Positions 35,909-48,669 of a stretch of DNA of 64,000 nt are shown here, in pieces. This DNA is from Acephala macrosclerotiorum (Eukaryota > Ascomycota > Leotiomycetes > Helotiales > Mollisiaceae). The notes below the pieces were generated by a model. That model was not told the origin of the DNA, searched no databases, and worked only from the letters and a program-made list of their open reading frames with translations. The DNA lies in contig MU119236.1 in assembly GCA_014904845.1 (NCBI GenBank), positions 127,758 to 191,757 on the forward strand, in the 5' to 3' direction. Each line of letters opens with the position of its first letter. The stretch's first letter is position 1. The position numbers and the translations under genes are program-made.

Positions 35909-38900
35909 ATGAACAGAACCTCGAACAACAAGCTCCCTCTGGGGGCGCTCACGTACATGATTCACCATGTATTCCTCCCTCCTAAACTCCCTAACGAGGA
36001 CGACTTCAACGCTGAATACGATACGATCCTGCTTGACACGACGATCAATAGCCTTCTGAGATTCAAAGGCTTCATCACGCAAGACCAAGCGGTCATCGTC
36101 GATTGCGTTATTGCCATGATAATGAATATGAGAGCAGTACGCGACTCCAACGGTGCTGTCAGCGAAGAGAAGCTTGCAGATGCGCTGAGAGATCTGGATA
36201 AGAAAGGTAAGAGCGAATCCCATAGATTGGCAATATCCTTCAATCTGACTCACTCAAAGGTGGGATTATCCCGCTGCATATACGAGCTCAAAATGCTGGG
36301 GTCATCATCAGCAAGATGAACGAGTCTATCAATCTCGAGGCATTTGAGTTATCACCTCTCAACGAAGCGGTAATTACCACCAAGGGCAGACTGCAACGCT
36401 CTTTTCCAGGACCCGCCTTGTCCCTAACCATTCAAGTCTTCGAGCAACCTCCATTCCAAGCTACGACGGCACAGACGCTTGCCAAAATGAGCCATCAAAG
36501 TGCTGTGGGAACAAAGCCGAAAGCTAGGAAGGCAGGCCGAATGCACGACGAGGACCGGGACACAACAGACCCAAAATTGGTCACCGAGCTTTTCATGGGC
36601 TTCTTGAGATCTGTTGGTGCGCCCGTGACAGTCTCACGTCTCTGGAAGAATACCCGTGAAGAAGTGCTCTGGCTTGACAGTCGGTCCCCATGGCGGAGGT
36701 CTCCCCTCTGGTTGCTTATCCGCGTCGCCATGCAGCTCGCTTTTGCTCGCTCGTCGGATCTGTCAAACTCGCCTGGAGACCTCTACAAGTTTTTCATGCT
36801 GTTCCTCATGACCCAAGTCCTGGAGAGATCACTCGAGGTGTTCATCCCCAGCGATATTTTGTACTCGATGAACGCTAAAGTCGTCCGCCGCTTGCTGAAG
36901 CTTGATTCTGCTGTCAATGCACCAGCACTAAACTTCGTTGAGAACGTCTTAAGAAAGACTAATACCCTCCTTGATACAAGGTGGTCGAAAATTATGAAAC
37001 AAGAGACGCTGCACTTCGACCTATCACGTCTTGAACACCTGGATTTTGAACGAGACACTGTCAACTCCCTCCCTGAACTGGATCTCTACATTGAGACGAT
37101 GGCCAATCGAAAGAACAATAAAGGGTTCATTGCCTTCCAACCGAGATCCGATCTCATTAAGTATGAAGCAGAAGAGCTCCCGAACTGTCTGGAGTCTTGG
37201 ACAGCCGACTATAGGCCATACAATCTTAAGGCTTTCGAAGCCTGGGTGGCTTCAAACCTGAATTCGTGGTTGAGTGACCACAAAGCAAGCTCGAGCACAT
37301 GTGCTGGCTTGAGCGAATCGATTCGGACTTACTATGGCATTGCATATTCCTTCTACTCTGGCAATCCTGAGGGCATGTCGTTAATGCTACTAACCATCCT
37401 CGAACTCTGGGTCGCTTGCGACGAATCTGCGATCCATAACTGTGAAATTTTGAGAGACTATGATCCTGGTATCCCAAAAGAACTCCTCGAATCTCTGGTG
37501 CTGCCCTTCAAGTCCCAGATGGAAAGGCTGCTTCGCGTGGAGGATTACCTCGAGCGACGAAGAGATTCTGCTAAGTTTCTAGCCCCGCACATCTTTCAGG
37601 AATTCGGGCATCAAAACACTTTCTCCGCCAGATACTTCGCCCAATCCCCTGAGCATGAAAGGTTACTTGCAGACATCAGAACGAAGGCAGCTTCTGATAG
37701 ACAAGAAAAGCAGGATGAACTTCGTAGGAAGAAAGCGCAGTATGACGATTTAATCCAACTTTACGATCAGAGCAATTGTGAATACTACGAGTACAACAAT
37801 TCATGGACGGGCCTCTATGAAGAACGCCATAGCAGCACCTGTCAGAAGTGTAATTACAAATCCCAAGCCACCGCCTTGAGTATCCGAGTTCATGAATGGC
37901 CATTGCCTAGTGACGAGTGGGAAGAACGATGCACTGTCTTCGAGCTCAAAGTACCACACTCATTCGGTCATTGGCGCGATACGACCCTGTTTCTCATGCT
38001 AAATGTCCTCCAAAGTGGCTACATATCGGAAGAATCGTCACGGTCTAGCCACCACCTACAATCATACACTGGACTTTCGACCTTCTTCGTCCCTTTCAGC
38101 TTCACACAGCGCACTGGCCTCCTTTCCCAAAACAAGCCGCACGAAGTCACGCACCGCCGTGATAAACCAATATCAACCACCACTGAAAGCGATGTTTGCC
38201 TCAACAACGGGTTATCATATGAATATTACGACAGCGAAACCGGATTCTTCATTAGAAACTTCCTTTTGGGAGATGAAATGCCAAAAGCTTGTACCTACAA
38301 GCTCCCAGCGCTGTCATCATCTCTCCAGAAGTTCATATTCCGCCCTGCTGTTATGCCCAACGGGCCATCACCGAACACTGTCATCGCTAGTCAGTTCGAC
38401 TGTCCTGGCCATGTGTCACTTGATGAGTACAAAGCATTAAGTACCATTCCCCTTGGTTACAGGATTCAGTGGCTCCATCTACTACGGGAACTGTCATTGC
38501 CATCCGTTGATTGCAAGAAGGTGGAGACAAGCCTTGTGATTTTACAGTCCATCTATCAAGCTGGACCACCGAAAAGCGGCAGCGTCTTCAGGGAGAGTCA
38601 CTCTATTCTAGGCGATGAGAATTTCTCATATCGCCTCTTAGAGGCCCTCTATGGAGCGCTTCAGAGAGTCAAGGAGAACTGGGAGTCTTCCCAAGCTCTC
38701 CAAACTTTCATATCATTAGCGCATCGGCTACTCTCGTTGACCTCCAGCCAACAGATTAAACGCGAGTGTTTAGCGTATCTAGCTAAAGCTCGACTTGTTA
38801 CTTTCAGCTGGATCGGTCTTCTCAGAAAGAAGGCGCGCGAGGCAAAGAATGACGACCAGAGAATTGATCTAGGTGCCAAGGCCGTTGAGGTGGCTTTGAT

Positions 38901-41900
38901 ATGTGTCGATTCTTTCAACCTCGACGAAAGATATCTGGACGGTGTTCTATCTGTGCCAGAAGATGCTGCGATCCTTATTCAATGCTCCATAGTCATCCAA
39001 CAAGGAGACCTCACGGTGTCGAAGACGACCGAACCCATCACTTACCTACTGTACTGGCGTTGGAAAGCACTTTCATACCGCTGCTACACCGCTTTGGCAA
39101 AAGAAATCTTGGAAAAGAACAATCGATGCCTGGACGATGCCATTAAAAAATCCTTGCCAGATTATCAGGCAGGATACGGCTGGCGAGTGGCTTCGCATCA
39201 ATCTAACCATTGGCTTGTGACCCAGGCCGCACCTGAGGGCGACAGCGATCCCGTCTGGGTTCATTTCAATCTGTTGGATAGCGAACTTCTGGTCAACGGA
39301 GTCCCAATGGATCGCCTCCCTGCGCAGTACGAACGTCACCCATTCTATTCGACTTTATTTGGCAACTCCACTATCAAGGTGATGCCTACTACTGTTCCTG
39401 GCATGCAATTTTCTGGCGAGGAGTATGCTTGCTACACGCTTCACTTTGGCATCAATTCCTTTTCTAGCATTTTTGGACCTTCAGAAACGGATCTTTTGAT
39501 TCAAGCAATGAAAGGCGGTCGAAAATGCGAACTTATTCCCTCTAGAGTCCTTCGTGGAAACTTTCCTACAGCTTTCGTTGATGATTTCGTTCATTGGTAT
39601 GACTTCAACGACTTGTCCATAGAATTTCGGCCTGTCGAGGACCCTTGGACATCATCTCCCGGCAATTGGAGATTGACTAGGCCCGGACTGGAATCGAACT
39701 GGCATCTGACAAAGGACGGAAGTTCCCTGGTCGGAGTCAAGAGCGAAACTGCGCAAAGGATATCTTGTATATTGTCTCCACTGGAGGATTCGCTGAGCAT
39801 ACATAGCACTTTCAATCGTCAGTCCTTATCCTTAGAGATTAAGCTTCCGAAAATCCAGCTAGGCTTTAGTCTCAAGTTAAAGGAATCATCGATTCAATCG
39901 AGACAATTCCGCGGAATGTCAATCGACCCGGATCAGTCGCTTGGTACCCTGACCGGCCTTTATAATAAACTTATCCTGAAAGATGAGAGGCAAGGTAACC
40001 GCCGTCTTATTATTCCAGAGGGACCCGTATCGCACCAAATTAGTGACGGTCATGTTCGTGTTGTTATCGACAAAACATTTGCCTCCAAAGCTCATGCCTA
40101 CGAGGTTAATGGCCGGCTTGGTACATTGGTAGATAATGAGAATTTGCAGAGCAAGCTATTTTTATGTTACTTGCACGCTTCCACCTCATTCTGTCTAGCT
40201 GATCCCCTTACGCGAAAAACTGGGACAGAGCAGGCGCTTTCGATCCTGAACTCTGCAGCTGTCAGATCCTTTGGTCAACTTAGTCAAGAGAACGTCGAAA
40301 TTCTCGAACAGATTGCACACTTGACTCCAAAGAGAAGCTACTATCCAGCCAACGAGCGTGTCATGCAAATGGTGGAGTGGTCGTCGGGACTCGGATTTCT
40401 GGCCCAGCATGGCGGATTCTACAAGTGCGTCAAGTCAATATTTGGCCAAGCAGAGACAACCAAAGTATTCTACCCAGAATCTAATTTGGTTCTGCTAGAG
40501 CTAGAGGAGTCAAATCAAGACTTGCTAGAACGCGACTGTATCCGGTCATCCACATTTCGCGTCTCAGGCTTCGGAGCTGAGGATCACACTATTACACACG
40601 ATGCAAAATACTCGGCCAGGGATGGAACCGAGGTTTCAGCACGAGGATTTCGAGCTTTCTTAATGTCAAGCGTCATATATAGTGATCGGGTAGCCCTCCT
40701 CTTCAGTATTTCGTCTTCATCCTCTTTGAAAACCCAGTTGTGGACATTTCTTTCGCAAACGCCTGAAATCCTCGGCCCAAGTCGTCCATTGCAGTCCTCC
40801 GAGCTGAAATACGATGCTAGACTGCTCCTAGATGGATCTGAATTTTTCTCCATGCATTGGACTGTTCTCCATCAGAATTTGGGTCAAGGACAGTCCTGGA
40901 TTGACAAGTTTCGCCTGATGATGTGGCTTTCCACTCTCGCTTTCTCCGAGAAGGCCGACATAGAAATTCTCCAAGTACTAGGCTCATTCTTCACCGTTCC
41001 AGCCATGGCGCAGATCTCTATACCACAAATGAATTCTTTTCAGTTGCATATCGGTACCAAGGCGATTAAAAACGAATTGAGGAACCTCATCAAGCCAGCA
41101 CTTCTCCCTTTGCGTAGTTGCCCTGAGGCACAGATGCCTTCCCTTACTGGGGAGTCCAAATATGCGCGCCAGAATCGTCAACAACGTACATTTCAAAGTA
41201 AGCGAGATCGTGCGATGACCGAATTAGTAAATAAAATGCATGCCCAGTTTCCTTGTGAAATTCCTACCGCACGGGCATGTGGCGTCTCGGGCAACCTCAG
41301 CACGTACATTGACATGGCCAAAGCTATGGAAATGGTCAAACCCAGATTCAAGACATGGTTTGAAAACCATTTGTTCTCTGAATACCTTGGGAAAATCGGC
41401 GACAAACTCGTGGGCCAAACTTTTAGCCCAATAAAGACGTCATCGTCTTCCTTTTCAGTCCCAAAATGGAATCTTCAGAGAAGACGTGGCTTTATCTCCA
41501 TCGATGAGATTTTTGATCGTGCAGTCCCACCTGTGTTATCTCCCGGTCCGACAAACATAACCAACCTTTTGTTTCGGGTTAGCAGTGCAGATACGAATGC
41601 CCTTCGTCTCGCTGAACTCATAGGCCATCTTGACGCTCAGGCCGAGTCCAAATACGAACAGGACTACATCAAGGACCTACAAGACAGTATGTCCTCTTTG
41701 CGAGACTGGGAAGAGAAATACCACTTAAAATCAGATCAAGACCTGGAAGAAATTTTATCTCATCATCTAGACAACTGCAACGAGCGTTGTAACGGCATTT
41801 ACTCTGCCATCGCCTCTGCATTAATTCCTTCTGCTAACAACGCTTCTACGGTGGCTTCTATCGCCAGACAATGGCCGAGATTGTCTCCCACATTCTTCCT

Positions 41901-44900
41901 CCAACAGCTCAGTCGCAGTCGGTGGTCAAAAATCAAAGACTGGCAACACTGCATGGTTCAGTACGGGCTTGCCCTCACAGAGCTCCAACGAGCTGAACGT
42001 CTTCTTAACTCGGTTGGTAAGCATGCGGAGCTTATCAAAGAGCTGAGGAATCCGGGCCATACCAACTGGAGTCCTTTAGAATATCCTGAGACTTTGCTAT
42101 TGGAAGTTGAAAATGGCATCATGATTCGAGAAGTTCAAGAGCAGATAGCCCGGCAGATGAGGGATCCCCCGTTCGGTATAAATGCTGTAATGCAGCTAAA
42201 CATGGGCGAAGGAAAGTCATCGGTCATTATCCCCATCGTAGCTGCTGCCCTCGCGAACGGTTCTAAGTTGGTTCGTGTCATCGTGGCCAAACCCCAGTCC
42301 AAGCAGATGCTCCATATGCTGCTTTCTAAGTTGGGAGGACTGCTGGACCGACGTGTATATCACATGCCGTTCTCTCGTAAACTGAAACTCAGTCAGGCGG
42401 AGGCAAGGACGATTGACAGCATCTGCCGGGAATGCATGAAAAATGGCGGCATTCTCCTTGTTCAGCCGGAGCATATCTTATCGTTTAAGCTGATGGGTCT
42501 GGAATACTTGATCACGGGCAAGGAGGCCGTTGGCAGATCCCTGCTAAGTACACAGGAATTTTTCGACACATTATCTCGCGATCTTGTAGATGAGAGTGAT
42601 GAGAATTTCAGTGTTAAATTCGAATTGATCTATACAATGGGCATTCAGAGGCCCATTGAACTTAGTCCCGAGCGGTGGATCTGTATTCAACAAGTGCTAA
42701 GCCTCGTCAGGATCATTGTGCCATTAGTAAAGAAGGACTTTCCAAACTCGATCGACTTTGATGAGCGTCGGCCAGGAGCTTTCCCAAGAACTCGAATTCT
42801 CCGGCCCAGTGCAGGACAGGACATTCTAAGCCGCATCGCAAAGCGTATTTGCGAGACTGGATTGACTGGTTTCCCAATTGCTAGACAGCCTGAGTCGATC
42901 CGACAAGCGGTTTTCAGGTACATTACTGAACGAAACCTCACCGCAGAAGACATTGCCCAAGTTGAAAACCAGGGTCAAGGAGGCTTTTGGGCAGAGATTA
43001 CAAGCAATACCCTGCTTTTGTTACGTGGTCTCTTAGCCGGCGGAGTACTTGCTTTTGCATTTGGCCAGAAACGCTGGAGAGTTAATTACGGCCTCGATTC
43101 TACTAGGATACCTGGTACTAAGCTGGCTGTTCCTTATCGGGCTAAAGACAGTCCTGCCCCCCGATCAGAATTCAGCCACCCAGACGTTGTTATTGTTCTA
43201 ACATGCCTAAGCTATTATTATGAAGGATTAAAGAACGGCGAACTATTCCTTGCTTTAAGTCATCTTCTGAAATCTGACCAAGCCGATGACGAGTACCAGG
43301 AATGGGTTAAAGATGCCCCGGAGCTGCCAACTGCTTTCCAGGACTGCTCGGGCATTAACCTCAAGGATGGGATCCAATGTACAGAGAAAGTATTTCCGTC
43401 TTTACGCTACGCCAAAGCTGCCGTGGACTATTTCTTAGCGCACATCGTCTTCCCAAAAGAGATGAAGGAGTTCCCGCACAAGCTATCAGCATCCGGGTGG
43501 GACATTGGTCAGATTAAAGCGCTCCCGACAACTGGCTTTAGTGGCACAAATGACTCTCGAAAGGTCCTCCCGCTCAGCGTCGGGCATCTTGACCTTCAAG
43601 AGCAAAAGCATACTAATGCCTTAGTATTAGAATACCTCCTCCAGTCTGAGAATTCTGTTGCGCTTATGCCATCACGAGGAAAAGCTTTTAGCTCGGATGC
43701 AGAGCTGCTGATAGCTACAGTAACGAATATGGATCCAGCAGTGCAAGTCATTCTCGATGTGGGAGCCCAGATTTTGGAACTCAGCAATTTGATGGTTGCG
43801 AGCAAGTGGCTGGAGATGTCTCAGGATCATGATAAAACTCAGGCTGCCGTATTCTTTGACGATACCGACGAGCTCTGTGTTCTTGATCGGAGAGGAAGAG
43901 TTGAGCCTTGGCAAACATCTCCATACGCAAAGCAGCTCGACGTTTGTCTTATCTTTCTCGACGAGGCTCATACAAGGGGAACTGATTTAAAATTACCGAT
44001 ACATTATCGAGCGGCCGTTACTTTAGGGCCCAGTTTGACAAAGGACAGATTAGTCCAGGGTAAGCCTCAGTCCCTCCGTAACGGTCCAACTAACATTAGC
44101 ACAGCATGTATGAGAATGAGACAGCTCGGCAAAGGGCAATCGGTCGTCTTCTGTGTTCCAGAGGAGATTAGATCCAAGATCTTGGCACGATCACCCAAGC
44201 GTGATGAGGCGACTATCGATGTGCCGAATGTTCTTAATTGGGCTATTTCTGAAACCTGTATTGATATCCGACGGAGCCTGCCTTTATGGGCAACCCAAGG
44301 CCAGCGGTTTGAACGACAGAGTGCGATCTGGGCTGAGGCTTGTAATACGGGCTATGTACACATGTCAAAGGACCTCGCTGATAAGTTTCTCGAAGACGAG
44401 GCCCAGAGTCTAGAGGATCGGTATCGACCCCGTTCCGGGATTGATGTAACCTCGTTCATGCAGGCGGGACAGAACAAGAACCTAAATCTCATCATAGAGC
44501 GCTGTCAAGAGTTCAAAAACTTAGAATTTGGTTCTTCTACTCTTCAAGAGGAACAAGAGCGCGAACTCTCTCCGGAAATCGAGGAGGAACGTCAAGTCCA
44601 GAAGGCAGCGCCTGCAATACCAGCGACGCATAAAATCGACATCGACTTGACCACGTTTGTCACCCAGGGTGTCCCAGTCCCCGAATCAAAAGCCTACAAA
44701 CCCGCTTTCGAAGCTTTATGCGACACTAGTGCAGCAGCATACCTCAACTTATCGCAATTTCCACGAGATCTCCTTGTCACGGCCGACTTCGCTAGCACGA
44801 TCCAGATATCTGGCAGATCCTACATTTCGGATGCATACCAGCGACCTGTTCAGTGGGTCCTTACGAGCACCGGTGGCTGGTATCTCGGGCGCGAAAATAT

Positions 44901-45414
44901 TGTCAGGTTCATAATGATTATCAGCCCATTCGAGGCGCATGAATTACTGCCCCTAATTATGGAATTAAAGGCCGTGACGCTTCACCTTTACTCGCCGCGG
45001 CCAAACATGGGCTTCCGCGCCTTGGACGGATTGGATTTGTACACAGTTCCTGTGCGACCAGTGATGCCTACTCTACCGCGGAACCTCATCATACAGCTAA
45101 ATTTGTTCGCGGGGCAGCTGTACTTCAATTCGTACGAGGAATATGTAGAGGTTTGCCAATTCCTCGGCCTTGCTTATGAGAAGACGGGGTACGGCGCTGT
45201 CGTTGCTGCCGACGGCTTCATCATCTCCCGAAATGGTAGCCTCGGACCAGGACCTCCGTGTACGTTTAGGGACAGCCCTGTCAAGTTCTTGAAAGTACTC
45301 ATGACGAAGATTCGGAGGAACTGCGAGGGGATTGATAAGACTCATATGGGTCAGATCTTGGATGGCAAGATTCTTCTTCCTGCGGATTTTGGAATCTCGG
45401 AGGACGGGGTTTAG
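35909..45414 (+). CDS. Giant DUF6606/DUF3638/DUF3645-type protein with GEGKS and DEAH motifs
   Basis: Exon 1 35909-36206 and exon 2 36260-45414 are joined by a 53-bp intron (GTAAGA...CAAAG), giving about 3150 aa; the splice restores LHIRAQNAGVIISK, conserved in this family. The start at 35909 is chosen because LTYMIHHVFLPPKLP follows at the usual N-terminal distance; a Met 21 codons upstream would add an atypical hydrophobic leader. The N-terminal module (DUF6606-like) includes WLDSRSPWRRSPLWLLIRVA. A possible CxxC zinc pair lies in STCQKCNYKS (near residue 645). The DUF3638 region has NMGEGKSSVI at about 2080-2088, a P-loop reminiscent of SecA, and FLDEAHTRGTD with DEAH at 2667-2670. The DUF3645 region (about 2355-2410) includes KRWRVNYGLD and YRAKDSPAPRSEFSHPDV. 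The function is unproven; some classifications group these proteins with OTU-type ubiquitin thioesterases. Confidence 0.93.
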
Positions 45415-45698
45415 GCAGTAAGCGAGGAGCGGGTCTTGGAAAGGACGGATACGAAATTGGATACGAGAGTGTGTGATTAAGAGTATTAGGCTCTGTATAT
45501 TGCTACCGCTGAGCGCAGAAACTGCACAGCAGCTCCAGTTGCTCTCGCATAGGGGATGGGTAGAGGAACGAGTGGTATCCCAAAAATTAGTCATGAGGAA
45601 TGGATTAAAGAGAACTTTAGCGCCTTGAAATGCGAGCTGCGTGGTAGGGATTTGGCGGAGCTGGTCAGGCGGAGTCCGGGTTTAGAGTTGCACTGCCC

Positions 45699-45748
45699 CT
45701 CATGGCGGGTTGTAAAATGCACGTGAGTTGCACTGTGAGGTTATTATA
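45699..45748 (+). repeat. Dispersed repeat copy A (AAATGCACGTGA...)
   Basis: Shares AAATGCACGTGA, GCACTGTGAGGTTAT and ATA with the copy at 63759-63810, in the same orientation; weaker similarity extends leftward to about 45671. Confidence 0.7.
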
Positions 45749-45931
45749 TGTCGGCACTTCCGAGTCACTTTAGTTAGTGTGGATGATACTCTACTGTAGA
45801 TAAATCTAGCTATGAGCGGAGGCCAGATAAATTAGTTCTATGATCTCCGAAGTGCTGATAGATGATGCTTGAAGACTTGCGCCCTTGGTGAAAATTTCTG
45901 GAGCGGCGTTTGGAGGATTCGATGGCTGTAA

Positions 45932-46206
45932 CAAGCCTGGTATCAAAAGTCTGTGTTTTTTAGGCTGTTTTTAGGCCAATTTTTAAGCGACGAAAATCAA
46001 AATCGATCGCATTACTTCAAAACTTTGAGATAATTATAAGGAGAAGGTGCGTAAAACTTTAATTCTATACTTAAAAGAAGCTAAAGTATCTTTTTTAAGC
46101 TTTTTAAATTGAATTTGAGTTCTAGTTCAAAACTCAAGATCCTGCTTCAGCGCTCTTTTATTTAGCGAGAGGCCCTGAAAAGCACAGACTTTTAATACCA
46201 GGCTTG
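45932..46206. mobile_element. 275-bp MITE with 33-bp terminal inverted repeats
   Basis: The left end reads CAAGCCTGGTATCAAAAGTC and continues TGTGTTTTTTAGG. The right end, reverse-complemented, is the same over 33 bp with three mismatches, all transitions. Both ends are flanked by TAA (45929-45931 and 46207-46209), a 3-bp target duplication of the PIF/Harbinger type. There is no coding capacity, so it is non-autonomous. It lies between the 3' ends of two convergent genes. Confidence 0.85.
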
Positions 46207-46541
46207 TAAGACACATGATGACAATACTGGTAGAGAGGCTTGAGACGATAAGTGCTGCCTGGACAGGCCCGGAGAAAGGGATCGGAGGTGGAATGGTAGG
46301 GAGCTGTGAAATGGTCTGGATTCACTCAATCCTACATCTCATTGTTGGGATTTGGGTTTTAGGATAGTAAATCACCTGGAACCATTTGCTCCATGTCCCG
46401 GACTGCCGAGGACATTCACCTACCCCAAAACCGAACTTGACGACAAATAACGACCAACGAGAATGTTGATATTATCAAGCCAAAAACACACAATAAGCAA
46501 GACGATAAACATCCAATTCAACGCTCATCACTTCAACCCCA

Positions 46542-47814
46542 TCACGGCATCAAAAGAACTTGCTTCCCCCACCCCGTCTCCTTCCCCGCCTCTACCAACC
46601 CCTCCTCAATCCCCTCCAACCCAAACCTCCTCACCGTCTTACTCCCCACATTCTCACCCAACTTCAAATTCCCATTCTCGATCATCTTGATAGCCTGCAC
46701 GATCATCTCCCTCTCATACATAAACTTCCCTTGAATCCTCAAACTCTTCATCATAACCAACTGATAATTGATTTCGATGTTTGAAGGGATGCCGCCCATG
46801 AGACATGCTGTGCCTTTGATTCGAAGGGCGGAAAGGCAGGATTGAATATGTGTTGATTTCGCTGCTGAGGGGGGTGAGAAATCGATATATGCATCTGCTC
46901 CTGCGCCATTATTCGCCAGCTTCGTCAAGGCTGCGGTATCAGTCTCCACATCTCCAGTCACGACATAAGTCCCCAATCTCTCCGTCTCTTTGAAAACCTC
47001 AGCCATGTTGGAAAGCATTGAGGCGTTTCGACCACAAGCGATGACTTTAGCACCCATCGCCAAGGCCATCGTCACGGCCCCTCCACCAAACTTCCCCGTC
47101 GCTGGAGCGACGATAATCGTATCTCCAGGCTTCAACCCAATCTCCTCCAGCCCACCATACGGAACTAGGAAATTCGACGTAGCGCAGAGATCTTCGATCG
47201 TATATCCGAATTTCCCGAGAAGAATGTCTTCATTGAGCAGGAAAACATTCTCGAGAGGAAATTTAGCGTATTCGGCAAAGGTTCCATGTCGCCATTCTCC
47301 TTCCATCAATCCCATCGCTGCACCACCATGAATGCCTATCAATATCGCCTTGTTCGGATCATCTCTCGCCCTCACCGTAATATCGCAAAGGACGAGTTGG
47401 CCTTCTGTCAAGGAGACGGAGTCAGGCCCAACGGAATGCACACGGGCGACGCAGTTTGAGCCTGGTATCATAGGGAAGGTGATTGCGTATGGAAGCGTTC
47501 CATTGAGGATATCCTTCAGGTAGGGGAGGATGGCACACCCAAGGATTTTGACGATGACGGACCCTGGGGTTGCGGTTGGAATTGGGAGTGTCTCGAGAGA
47601 GAGTGGTCGGGAGGTTGAGTGCAGGACGAGGGCTTTGTGTGTTGTCTGGTATTGTTAGCTTGGATCAATTGCTGACGAGGGGGAGATATGTTTTGAGATG
47701 TGCTGCTATTGAGGGATGTATCCCCGGTTCGCGGCTGATCGCGGAGCGAGGGTCGCACCCCAGGGCTGATCCTCAAAGCTACCGAAGATTGAAGAGAGGA
47801 AGACTTACAGCCAT
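46542..47814 (-). CDS. MDR-superfamily (alcohol dehydrogenase-like) oxidoreductase
   Basis: Exon 1 is only six bases (47814-47809, ATGGCT), followed by a 163-bp intron (GTAAGT...ACCAG) and exon 2 47645-46542, giving 369 aa starting MATTHKALVLHS. The N-terminal GroES-like domain includes PGSVIVKILGCAILPYLKDI and FPMIPGSNCVARVHSVG. The nucleotide-binding motif ATGKFGGGAV is at about residues 184-193, followed by the usual dinucleotide-binding segment GAKVIACGRN. The catalytic-zinc ligands (the CG.D and GHE motifs) are replaced by non-ligand residues, so this is probably a zinc-independent NAD(P)H-dependent reductase. Substrate unknown. An internal Met at 47471 could be mistaken for the start but would remove the catalytic domain's first 60 residues. 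Confidence 0.85.
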
Positions 47815-48669
47815 GATGATTCTTAGTACCGTTTACTCGTTGACTAGTGGACGATGTGGTGATGGCAGAAAAAAACTGAAATGGCAGGTAACGTAAGATT
47901 CAATTCAATCAACTTCTCCCTCGTCCCTTCTTATACCCATCGCCATGAACGGACTCGGAATTAACCTCTCCATTGCATTTATACAGTACCTAACTCCTCG
48001 CTACGCTAACCTCATGCGGCTCAATGAGCGATAATCCTTGTTGTTATACTCATGGTTCCCTTTACCTCCAAACATGCAATACTCATGATATTTCCGCTAT
48101 CAGCAACTCGGATTTTTCTCTTCAACCTCTCAAGTGCCACGCCTTCCAAGCCACCGGCGTAACCATCAGAATGCGCGGCCCAGTCCTAGCCCCGTGAAGA
48201 TGCAAGCTTACGGAGCGCAGGTACAAGGTGGTGGAGAGGAATTGGATTTGATAGGGTCGACCGCCTTGCGCACCTCGCTTTGAATTGGATGGTGTTCCCC
48301 ATGGATTTATGTGGGGTAGAAGAGTGAGACGGAATTAATGGGAGCATCTCCGCCGAAGACTACAGCCTCGCTCAGGAAGTTACTTTCGACAAAATCAGAA
48401 AGAGAGTCCAAGGAAGAGAGATTGAAAGGAATAGAAGAGAGTGGCGAAAGGGAAAAGAAGGCATGACAAGAACGGAGTTTGGAGAGATGGATATTGGCAA
48501 GGTCAGAAGACCAACAAGTTGATCCGAGATGGTGAGCACTTACAACATCCTCGAGGCAAACAAAATGGAACAGATGATGGAAATTGAAGCACTAAATACA
48601 TTGATATCATAGAAGAGGACAAACCCAGCGCCAAATGATGCAGACTCGCTGGCACTGCAATTGAGGTCC
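47815..48669. other. Intergenic region between two same-strand genes
   Basis: It holds the upstream region of the MDR gene and the 3' region of the NmrA-like gene. Nothing further recognised. Confidence 0.4.

Larger units (their letters stand above)
45415..46541. other. Intergenic region between the giant gene and the MDR oxidoreductase
   Basis: No gene seen. Contains a dispersed repeat copy (45699-45748) and a MITE (45932-46206), described separately. Confidence 0.6.

Noticed and set aside
45097..45594. 165-codon minus-strand ORF
   Set aside because: It overlaps the 3' end of the giant gene in antisense and lacks recognisable domains.
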